Positions 24,571-36,300 of a DNA stretch of 64,000 nucleotides are shown here, one piece after another; the stretch's first letter is position 1, and every line of letters begins with the position of its first letter. A program made the position numbers and the translations under genes. The stretch lies in contig OZ059896.1 of NCBI GenBank assembly GCA_964057225.1, positions 19,402,501-19,466,500 of the forward strand. Direction: 5' to 3'. This stretch comes from Auanema rhodensis (Eukaryota > Nematoda > Chromadorea > Rhabditida > Rhabditidae). Under the pieces are notes generated by a model. That model did not search any database and was not told the DNA's origin. It saw only the letters and a list, made by a program, of their open reading frames with translations.

Positions 24571-26676
24571 TAAGTGTGAACTTATATCAGTTGATATCTC
24601 GGTGCATTTTTAAGCTAGCGCAAATCTGATAACACAGATCGACGCAGCTTAAAAATCCGCATCGAATGCACTATACTACATTGAGAAACGCTTAATACAA
24701 AAATTAGTTATGATCGTTTGAAAAATGATGCATTAGTGTATGTTGAGTTTCCATGTACACTCAACATTGCTTCCAAAAACATTTTGACAAAAATTTTTTC
24801 GAAAAATTTCAAAATAATTTAGCAAAAAGTAGATGTTTTTAGATTCCTTTTTTCAAGGCAAAGACGATGGACAATGTTATTCAACGAAAAAATTAATTCT
24901 TCAGGGTGAAAATCGAGGATATAAGTGTGAACTTATATCAGTTGATATATCGGTGCATTTTTAAGCTAGCGCAAATCTGATAACACAGATCGACGCAGCT
25001 TAAAAATCCGCATCGAATGCACTATACTACATTGAGAAACGCTTAATACAAAAATTAGTTATGATCGTTTGAAAAATGATGCATTAGTGTATGTTGAGTT
25101 TCCATATACACTCAACATTGCTTCCAAAAACATTTTGACAAAAATTTTTTCGAAAAATTTCTAAATAATTTAGCAAAAAGTAGATGTTTTTAAAATCTTT
25201 TTTTCAAGGCAAAGAGGATGGACAATGTTATTCAACGAAAAAATTAATTCTTCAGGGTGAAAATCGAGGATATAAGTGTGAACTTATATCAGTTGATATC
25301 TCGGTGCATTTTTAAGCTAGCGCAAATCTGATAACACAGATCGACGCAGCTTAAAAATCCGCATCGAATGCACTATACTACATTGAGAAACGCTTAATAC
25401 AAAAATTAGTTATGATCGTTTGAAAAATGATGCATTAGTGTATGTTGAGTTTCCATGTACACTCAACATTGCTTCCAAAAACATTTTGACAAAAATTTTT
25501 TCGAAAAATTTCAGAATAATTTAGCAAAAAGTAGATGTTTTTAGATTCCTTTTTTCAAGGCAAAGACGATGGACAATGTTATTCAACGAAAAAATTAATT
25601 CTTCAGGGTGAAAATCGAGGATATAAGTGTGAACTTATATCAGTTGATATCTCGGTGCATTTTTAAGCTAGCGCAAATCTGATAACACAGATCGACGCAG
25701 CTTAAAAATCCGCATCGAATGCACTATACTACATTGAGAAACGCTTAATACAAAAATTAGTTATGATCGTTTGAAAAATGATGCATTAGTGCATGTTGAG
25801 TTTCCATGTACACTCAACATTGCTTCCAAAAACATTTTGACAAAAATTTTTTCGAAAAATTTCAAAATAATTTAGCAAAAAGTAGATGTTTTTGGATTCC
25901 TTTTTTCAAGGCAAAGAAGATGGACAATGTTATTCAACGAAAAAATTAATTCTTCAGGGTGAAAATCGAGGATATAAGTGTGAACTTATATCAGTTGATA
26001 TCTCGGTGCATTTTTAAGCTAGCGCAAATTTGATAACACAGATCGACGCAGCTCAAAAATCCGCATCGAATGCACTATACTACATTGAGAAACGCTTAAT
26101 ACAAAAATTAGTTATGATCGTTTGAAAAATGATGCATTAGTGTATGTTGAGTTTCCATGTACACTCAACATTGCTTCCAAAAACATTTTGACAAAAATTT
26201 TTTCGAAAAATTTCAAAATAATTTAGCAAAAAGTAGATGTTGTTAGATTCCTTTTTTCAAGGCAAAGACGATGGACAATGTTATTCAACGAAAAAATTAA
26301 TTCTTCAGGGTGAAAATCGAGGATATAAGTGTGAACTTATATCAGTTGATATATCGGTGCATTTTTAAGCTAGCGCAAATCTGATAACACAGATCGACGC
26401 AGCTTAAAATACCGCATCGAATGCACTATACTACATTGAGAAACGCTTAATACAAAAATTAGTTATGATCGTTTGAAAAATGATGCATTAGTGTATGTTG
26501 AGTTTCCATGTACACTCAACATTGCTTCCAAAAACATTTTGACAAAAATTTTTTCGAAAAATTTCAAAATAATTTAGCAAAAAGTAGATGTTTTTAGATT
26601 CCTTTTTTCAAGGCAAAGACGATGGACAAAGTTATTCAACGAAAAAATTAATTCTTCAGGGTGAAAATCGAGGATA
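24571..26676 (+). repeat. Array segment, six mixed monomers
   Basis: The segment holds a near-consensus copy (24571); a copy with CCATATAC (p185 G>A), TCTAAAT, AAAATC and GAGGATGG (24922); a copy with CAGAAT (25273); GTGCATG with p271 G and p295 A (25624); p56 T + p79 C with GTTGTTA (25975); and TACCG with ACAAAG (26326). The CCATATAC copy recurs at 26677, five monomers later, so a pentamer spacing is present once. The copy at 26326 is the last in the window with TACCG at p85-p89, so this segment is where that variant class ends. Confidence 0.8.
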
Positions 26677-29600
26677 TAAGTGTGAACTTATATCAGTTGA
26701 TATATCGGTGCATTTTTAAGCTAGCGCAAATCTGATAACACAGATCGACGCAGCTTAAAAATCCGCATCGAATGCACTATACTACATTGAGAAACGCTTA
26801 ATACAAAAATTAGTTATGATCGTTTGAAAAATGATGCATTAGTGTATGTTGAGTTTCCATATACACTCAACATTGCTTCCAAAAACATTTTGACAAAAAT
26901 TTTTTCGAAAAATTTCTAAATAATTTAGCAAAAAGTAGATGTTTTTAAAATCTTTTTTTCAAGGCAAAGAGGATGGACAATGTTATTCAACGAAAAAATT
27001 AATTCTTCAGGGTGAAAATCGAGGATATAAGTGTGAACTTATATCAGTTGATATCTCGGTGCATTTTTAAGCTAGCGCAAATTTGATAACACAGATCGAC
27101 GCAGCTTAAAAATCCGCATCGAATGCACTATACTGCATTGAGAAACGCTTAATACAAAAATTAGTTATGATCGTTTGAAAAATGATGCATTAGTGTATGT
27201 TGAGTTTCCATGTACACTCAACATTGCTTCCAAAAACATTTTGACAAAAATTTTTTCGAAAAATTTCAAAATAATTTAGCAAAAAGTAGATGTTTTTAGA
27301 TTCCTTTTTTCAAGGCAAAGACGATGGACAATGTTATTCAACGAAAAAATTAATTCTTCAGGGTGAAAATCGAGGATATAAGTGTGAACTTATATCAGTT
27401 GATATCTCGGTGCATTTTTAAGCTAGCGCAAATCTGATAACACAGATCGACGCAGCTTAAAAATCCGCATCGAATGCACTATACTACATTGAGAAACGCT
27501 TAATACAAAAATTAGTTATGATCGTTTGAAAAATGATGCATTAGTGTATGTTGAGTTTCCATGTACACTCAACATTGCTTCCAAAAACATTTTGACAAAA
27601 ATTTTTTCGAAAAATTTCTAAATAATTTAGCAAAAAGTAGATGTTTTTAGATTCTTTTTTTCAAGGCAAAGACGATGGACAATGTTATTCAACGAAAAAA
27701 TTAATTCTTCAGGGTGAAAATCGAGGATATAAGTGTGAACTTATATCAGTTGATATCTCGGTGCATTTTTAAGCTAGCGCAAATCTGATAACACAGATCG
27801 ACGCAGCTTAAAAATCCACATCGAATGCACTATACTACATTGAGAAACGCTTAATACAAAAATTAGTTATGATCGTTTGAAAAATGATGCATTAGTGTAT
27901 GTTGAGTTTCCATGTACACTCAACATTGCTTCCAAAAACATTTTGACAAAAATTTTTTCGAAAAATTTCAAAATAATTTAGCAAAAAGTAGATGTTTTTA
28001 GATTCCTTCTTTCAAGGCAAAGACGATGGACAATGTTATTCAACGAAAAAATTAATTCTTCAGGGTGAAAATCGAGGATATAAGTGTGAACTTATATCAG
28101 TTGATATATCGGTGCATTTTTAAGCTAGCGCAAATCTGATAACACAGATCGACGCAGCTTAAAAATCCGCATCGAATGCACTATACTACATTGAGAAACG
28201 CTTAATACAAAAATTAGTTATGATCGTTTGAAAAATGATGCATTAGTGTATGTTGAGTTTCCATGTACACTCAACATTGCTTCCAAAAACATTTTGACAA
28301 AAATTTTTTCGAAAAATTTCAAAATAATTTAGCAAAAAGTAGATGTTGTTAGATTCCTTTTTTCAAGGCAAAGACGATGGACAATGTTATTCAACGAAAA
28401 AATTAATTCTTCAGGGTGAAAATCGAGGATATAAGTGTGAACTTATATCAGTTGATATCTCGGTGCATTTTTAAGCTAGCGCAAATCTGATAACACAGAT
28501 CGACGCAGCTTAAAAATCCGCATCGAATGCACTATACTACATTGAGAAACGCTTAATACAAAAATTAGTTATGATCGTTTGAAAAATGATGCATTAGTGT
28601 ATGTTGAGTTTCCATGTACACTCAACATTGCTTCCAAAAACATTTTGACAAAAATTTTTTCGAAAAATTTCAAAATAATTTAGCAAAAAGTAGATGTTTT
28701 TAGATTCCTTTTTTCAAGGCAAAGACGATGGACAATGTTATTCAACGAAAAAATTAATTCTTCAGGGTGAAAATCGAGGATATAAGTGTGAACTTATATC
28801 AGTTGATATATCGGTGCATTTTTAAGCTAGCGCAAATCTGATAACACAGATCGACGCAGCTTAAAAATCCGCATCGAATGCACTATACTACATTGAGAAA
28901 CGCTTAATACAAAAATTAGTTATGATCGTTTGAAAAATGATGCATTAGTGTATGTTGAGTTTCCATGTACACTCAACATTGCTTCCAAAAACATTTTGAC
29001 AAAAATTTTTTCGAAAAATTTCAAAATAATTTAGCAAAAAGTAGATGTTTTTAGATTCCTTTTTTCAAGGCAAAGACGATGGACAATGTTATTCAACGAA
29101 AAAATTAATTCTTCAGATTGAAAATCGAGGATATAAGTGTGAACTTATATCAGTTGATATCTCGGTGCATTTTTAAGCTAGCGCAAATCTGATAACACAG
29201 ATCGACGCAGCTTAAAAATCCGCATCGAATGCACTATACTACATTGAGAAACGCTTAATACAAAAATTAGTTATGATCGTTTGAAAAATGATGCATTAGT
29301 GCATGTTGAGTTTCCATGTACACTCAACATTGCTTCCAAAAACATTTTGACAAAAATTTTTTCGAAAAATTTCTAAATAATTTAGCAAAAAGTAGATGTT
29401 TTTAAAATCTTTTTTTCAAGGCAAAGAGGATGGACAATGTTATTCAACGAAAAAATTAATTCTTCAGGGTGAAAATCGAGGATATAAGTGTGAACTTATA
29501 TCAGTTGATATCTCGGTGCATTTTTAAGCTAGCGCAAATTTGATAACACAGATCGACGCAGCTTAAAAATCCGCATCGAATGCACTATACTGCATTGAGA

Positions 29601-31590
29601 AACGCTTAATACAAAAATTAGTTATGATCGTTTGAAAAATGATGCATTAGTGTATGTTGAGTTTCCATGTACACTCAACATTGCTTCCAAAAACATTTTG
29701 ACAAAAATTTTTTCGAAAAATTTCAAAATAATTTAGCAAAAAGTAGATGTTTTTAGATTCCTTTTTTCAAGGCAAAGACGATGGACAATGTTATTCAACG
29801 AAAAAATTAATTCTTCAGGGTGAAAATCGAGGATATAAGTGTGAACTTATATCAGTTGATATCTCGGTGCATTTTTAAGCTAGCGCAAATCTGATAACAC
29901 AGATCGACGCAGCTTAAAAATCCGCATCGAATGCACTATACTACATTGAGAAACGCTTAATACAAAAATTAGTTATGATCGTTTGAAAAATGATGCATTA
30001 GTGTATGTTGAGTTTCCATGTACACTCAACATTGCTTCCAAAAACATTTTGACAAAAATTTTTTCGAAAAATTTCTAAATAATTTAGCAAAAAGTAGATG
30101 TTTTTAGATTCTTTTTTTCAAGGCAAAGACGATGGACAATGTTATTCAACGAAAAAATTAATTCTTCAGGGTGAAAATCGAGGATATAAGTGTGAACTTA
30201 TATCAGTTGATATCTCGGTGCATTTTTAAGCTAGCGCAAATCTGATAACACAGATCGACGCAGCTTAAAAATCCACATCGAATGCACTATACTACATTGA
30301 GAAACGCTTAATACAAAAATTAGTTATGATCGTTTGAAAAATGATGCATTAGTGTATGTTGAGTTTCCATGTACACTCAACATTGCTTCCAAAAACATTT
30401 TGACAAAAATTTTTTCGAAAAATTTCAAAATAATTTAGCAAAAAGTAGATGTTTTTAGATTCCTTCTTTCAAGGCAAAGACGATGGACAATGTTATTCAA
30501 CGAAAAAATTAATTCTTCAGGGTGAAAATCGAGGATATAAGTGTGAACTTATATCAGTTGATATATCGGTGCATTTTTAAGCTAGCGCAAATCTGATAAC
30601 ACAGATCGACGCAGCTTAAAAATCCGCATCGAATGCACTATACTACATTGAGAAACGCTTAATACAAAAATTAGTTATGATCGTTTGAAAAATGATGCAT
30701 TAGTGTATGTTGAGTTTCCATGTACACTCAACATTGCTTCCAAAAACATTTTGACAAAAATTTTTTCGAAAAATTTCAAAATAATTTAGCAAAAAGTAGA
30801 TGTTTTTGGATTCCTTTTTTCAAGGCAAAGAAGATGGACAATGTTATTCAACGAAAAAATTAATTCTTCAGGGTGAAAATCGAGGATATAAGTGTGAACT
30901 TATATCAGTTGATATCTCGGTGCATTTTTAAGCTAGCGCAAATTTGATAACACAGATCGACGCAGCTCAAAAATCCGCATCGAATGCACTATACTACATT
31001 GAGAAACGCTTAATACAAAAATTAGTTATGATCGTTTGAAAAATGATGCATTAGTGTATGTTGAGTTTCCATGTACACTCAACATTGCTTCCAAAAACAT
31101 TTTGACAAAAATTTTTTCGAAAAATTTCAAAATAATTTAGCAAAAAGTAGATGTTGTTAGATTCCTTTTTTCAAGGCAAAGACGATGGACAATGTTATTC
31201 AACGAAAAAATTAATTCTTCAGGGTGAAAATCGAGGATATAAGTGTGAACTTATATCAGTTGATATCTCGGTGCATTTTTAAGCTAGCGCAAATCTGATA
31301 ACACAGATCGACGCAGCTTAAAAATCCGCATCGAATGCACTATACTACATTGAGAAACGCTTAATACAAAAATTAGTTATGATCGTTTGAAAAATGATGC
31401 ATTAGTGTATGTTGAGTTTCCATGTACACTCAACATTGCTTCCAAAAACATTTTGACAAAAATTTTTTCGAAAAATTTCAAAATAATTTAGCAAAAAGTA
31501 GATGTTTTTAGATTCCTTTTTTCAAGGCAAAGACGATGGACAATGTTATTCAACGAAAAAATTAATTCTTCAGGGTGAAAATCGAGGATA
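26677..31590 (+). repeat. Two heptamer-spaced series (2457 bp) with recombined monomers
   Basis: Slots 1-4 agree between 26677 and 29134: AAAATC/GAGGATGG; p56 T with ATACTGC; p241 T with p277 T; CCACATC (p89 G>A) with CCTTCTTTC (p280 T>C). The copy at 28081 then joins a p28 A left half to a GTTGTTA right half, where the second series has two separate monomers (30538 and 30889). The copy at 28783 carries CAGATTGAAA (p335 G>A, p336 G>T). The copy at 29134 has GTGCATG on its left and TCTAAAT/AAAATC/GAGGATGG on its right. These hybrid copies are the marks of crossovers inside monomers, and they keep the 351-bp register exactly. Confidence 0.83.
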
Positions 31591-33345
31591 TAAGTGTGAA
31601 CTTATATCAGTTGATATATCGGTGCATTTTTAAGCTAGCGCAAATCTGATAACACAGATCGACGCAGCTTAAAAATCCGCATCGAATGCACTATACTACA
31701 TTGAGAAACGCTTAATACAAAAATTAGTTATGATCGTTTGAAAAATGATGCATTAGTGTATGTTGAGTTTCCATGTACACTCAACATTGCTTCCAAAAAC
31801 ATTTTGACAAAAATTTTTTCGAAAAATTTCTAAATAATTTAGCAAAAAGTAGATGTTTTTAGATTCTTTTTTTCAAGGCAAAGACGATGGACAATGTTAT
31901 TCAACGAAAAAATTAATTCTTCAGGGTGAAAATCGAGGATATAAGTGTGAACTTATATCAGTTGATATCTCGGTGCATTTTTAAGCTAGCGCAAATCTGA
32001 TAACACAGATCGACGCAGCTTAAAAATCCACATCGAATGCACTATACTACATTGAGACACGCTTAATACAAAAATTAGTTATGATCGTTTGAAAAATGAT
32101 GCATTAGTGTATGTTGAGTTTCCATGTACACTCAACATTGCTTCCAAAAACATTTTGACAAAAATTTTTTCGAAAAATTTCAAAATAATTTAGCAAAAAG
32201 TAGATGTTTTTAGATTCCTTCTTTCAAGGCAAAGACGATGGACAATGTTATTCAACGAAAAAATTAATTCTTCAGGGTGAAAATCGAGGATATAAGTGTG
32301 AACTTATATCAGTTGATATATCGGTGCATTTTTAAGCTAGCGCAAATCTGATAACACAGATCGACGCAGCTTAAAAATCCGCATCGAATGCACTATACTA
32401 CATTGAGAAACGCTTAATACAAAAATTAGTTATGATCGTTTGAAAAATGATGCATTAGTGTATGTTGAGTTTCCATGTACACTCAACATTGCTTCCAAAA
32501 ACATTTTGACAAAAATTTTTTCGAAAAATTTCAAAATAATTTAGCAAAAAGTAGATGTTTTTGGATTCCTTTTTTCAAGGCAAAGAAGATGGACAATGTT
32601 ATTCAACGAAAAAATTAATTCTTCAGGGTGAAAATCGAGGATATAAGTGTGAACTTATATCAGTTGATATCTCGGTGCATTTTTAAGCTAGCGCAAATTT
32701 GATAACACAGATCGACGCAGCTCAAAAATCCGCATCGAATGCACTATACTACATTGAGAAACGCTTAATACAAAAATTAGTTATGATCGTTTGAAAAATG
32801 ATGCATTAGTGTATGTTGAGTTTCCATGTACACTCAACATTGCTTCCAAAAACATTTTGACAAAAATTTTTTCGAAAAATTTCAAAATAATTTAGCAAAA
32901 AGTAGATGTTGTTAGATTCCTTTTTTCAAGGCAAAGACGATGGACAATGTTATTCAACGAAAAAATTAATTCTTCAGGGTGAAAATCGAGGATATAAGTG
33001 TGAACTTATATCAGTTGATATCTCGGTGCATTTTTAAGCTAGCGCAAATCTGATAACACAGATCGACGCAGCTTAAAAATCCGCATCGAATGCACTATAC
33101 TACATTGAGAAACGCTTAATACAAAAATTAGTTATGATCGTTTGAAAAATGATGCATTAGTGTATGTTGAGTTTCCATGTACACTCAACATTGCTTCCAA
33201 AAACATTTTGACAAAAATTTTTTAGAAAAATTTCAAAATAATTTAGCAAAAAGTAGATGTTTTTAGATTCCTTTTTTCAAGGCAAAGACGATGGACAATG
33301 TTATTCAACGAAAAAATTAATTCTTCAGGGTGAAAATCGAGGATA
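29836..33345 (+). repeat. Pentamer higher-order repeat, two tandem copies (1755 bp each)
   Basis: Monomers at 29836, 30187, 30538, 30889 and 31240 are repeated in order at 31591, 31942, 32293, 32644 and 32995. The types are: p241 T + p277 T; CCACATC + CCTTCTTTC; p28 A with p271 G and p295 A; p56 T + p79 C with GTTGTTA; near-consensus. I found three differences between copies: p28 C versus A in slot 1, GAGACACGC in slot 2 of the second copy, and p230 C>A (TTTTTTAGAAAA) in slot 5 of the second copy. The last removes the 12-bp palindrome. The block overlaps the preceding heptamer-spaced series, as expected when duplications nest. Confidence 0.88.
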
Positions 33346-36300
33346 TAAGTGTGAACTTATATCAGTTGATATATCGGTGCATTTTTAAGCTAGCGCAAAT
33401 CTGATAACACAGATCGACGCAGCTTAAAAATCCGCATCGAATGCACTATACTACATTGAGAAACGCTTAATACAAAAATTAGTTATGATCGTTTGAAAAA
33501 TGATGCATTAGTGTATGTTGAGTTTCCATGTACACTCAACATTGCTTCCAAAAACATTTTGACAAAAATTTTTTCGAAAAATTTCAAAATAATTTAGCAA
33601 AAAGTAGATGTTTTTAGATTTCTTTTTTCAAGGCAAAGACGATGGACAATGTTATTCAACGAAAAAATTAATTCTTCAGATTGAAAATCGAGGATATAAG
33701 TGTGAACTTATATCAGTTGATATCTCGGTGCATTTTTAAGCTAGCGCAAATCTGATAACACAGATCGACGCAGCTTAAAAATCCGCATCGAATGCACTAT
33801 ACTACATTGAGAAACGCTTAATACAAAAATTAGTTATGATCGTTTGAAAAATGATGCATTAGTGCATGTTGAGTTTCCATGTACACTCAACATTGCTTCC
33901 AAAAACATTTTGACAAAAATTTTTTCGAAAAATTTCAAAATAATTTAGCAAAAAGTAGATGTTTTTGGATTCCTTTTTTCAAGGCAAAGAAGATGGACAA
34001 TGTTATTCAACGAAAAAATTAATTCTTCAGGGTGAAAATCGAGGATATAAGTGTGAACTTATATCAGTTGATATCTCGGTGCATTTTTAAGCTAGCGCAA
34101 ATTTGATAACACAGATCGACGCAGCTCAAAAATCCGCATCGAATGCACTATACTACATTGAGAAACGCTTAATACAAAAATTAGTTATGATCGTTTGAAA
34201 AATGATGCATTAGTGTATGTTGAGTTTCCATGTACACTCAACATTGCTTCCAAAAACATTTTGACAAAAATTTTTTCGAAAAATTTCAAAATAATTTAGC
34301 AAAAAGTAGATGTTGTTAGATTCCTTTTTTCAAGGCAAAGACGATGGACAATGTTATTCAACGAAAAAATTAATTCTTCAGGGTGAAAATCGAGGATATA
34401 AGTGTGAACTTATATCAGTTGATATCTCGGTGCATTTTTAAGCTAGCGCAAATCTGATAACACAGATCGACGCAGCTTAAAAATCCGCATCGAATGCACT
34501 ATACTACATTGAGAAACGCTTAATACAAAAATTAGTTATGATCGTTTGAAAAATGATGCATTAGTGTATGTTGAGTTTCCATGTACACTCAACATTGCTT
34601 CCAAAAACATTTTGACAAAAATTTTTTCGAAAAATTTCAAAATAATTTAGCAAAAAGTAGATGTTTTTAGATTCCTTTTTTCAAGGCAAAGACGATGGAC
34701 AAAGTTATTCAACGAAAAAATTAATTCTTCAGGGTGAAAATCGAGGATATAAGTGTGAACTTATATCAGTTGATATATCGGTGCATTTTTAAGCTAGCGC
34801 AAATCTGATAACACAGATCGACGCAGCTTAAAAATCCGCATCGAATGCACTATACTACATTGAGAAACGCTTAATACAAAAATTAGTTATGATCGTTTGA
34901 AAAATGATGCATTAGTGTATGTTGAGTTTCCATGTACACTCAACATTGCTTCCAAAAACATTTTGACAAAAATTTTTTCGAAAAATTTCTAAATAATTTA
35001 GCAAAAAGTAGATGTTTTTAAAATCTTTTTTTCAAGGCAAAGAGGATGGACAATGTTATTCAACGAAAAAATTAATTCTTCAGGGTGAAAATCGAGGATA
35101 TAAGTGTGAACTTATATCAGTTGATATCTCGGTGCATTTTTAAGCTAGCGCAAATTTGATAACACAGATCGACGCAGCTTAAAAATCCGCATCGAATGCA
35201 CTATACTGCATTGAGAAACGCTTAATACAAAAATTAGTTATGATCGTTTGAAAAATGATGCATTAGTGTATGTTGAGTTTCCATGTACACTCAACATTGC
35301 TTCCAAAAACATTTTGACAAAAATTTTTTCGAAAAATTTCAAAATAATTTAGCAAAAAGTAGATGTTTTTAGATTCCTTTTTTCAAGGCAAAGACGATGG
35401 ACAATGTTATTCAACGAAAAAATTAATTCTTCAGGGTGAAAATCGAGGATATAAGTGTGAACTTATATCAGTTGATATCTCGGTGCATTTTTAAGCTAGC
35501 GCAAATCTGATAACACAGATCGACGCAGCTTAAAAATCCGCATCGAATGCACTATACTACATTGAGAAACGCTTAATACAAAAATTAGTTATGATCGTTT
35601 GAAAAATGATGCATTAGTGTATGTTGAGTTTCCATGTACACTCAACATTGCTTCCAAAAACATTTTGACAAAAATTTTTTCGAAAAATTTCAAAATAATT
35701 TAGCAAAAAGTAGATGTTTTTAGATTCCTTTTTTCAAGGCAAAGAAGATGGACAATGTTATTCAACGAAAAAATTAATTCTTCAGGGTGAAAATCGAGGA
35801 TATAAGTGTGAACTTATATCAGTTGATATCTCGGTGCATTTTTAAGCTAGCGCAAATTTGATAACACAGATCGACGCAGCTCAAAAATCCGCATCGAATG
35901 CACTATACTACATTGAGAAACGCTTAATACAAAAATTAGTTATGATCGTTTGAAAAATGATGCATTAGTGTATGTTGAGTTTCCATGTACACTCAACATT
36001 GCTTCCAAAAACATTTTGACAAAAATTTTTTCGAAAAATTTCAAAATAATTTAGCAAAAAGTAGATGTTTTTGGATTCCTTTTTTCAAGGCAAAGAAGAT
36101 GGACAATGTTATTCAACGAAAAAATTAATTCTTCAGGGTGAAAATCGAGGATATAAGTGTGAACTTATATCAGTTGATATCTCGGTGCATTTTTAAGCTA
36201 GCGCAAATTTGATAACACAGATCGACGCAGCTCAAAAATCCGCATCGAATGCACTATACTACATTGAGAAACGCTTAATACAAAAATTAGTTATGATCGT

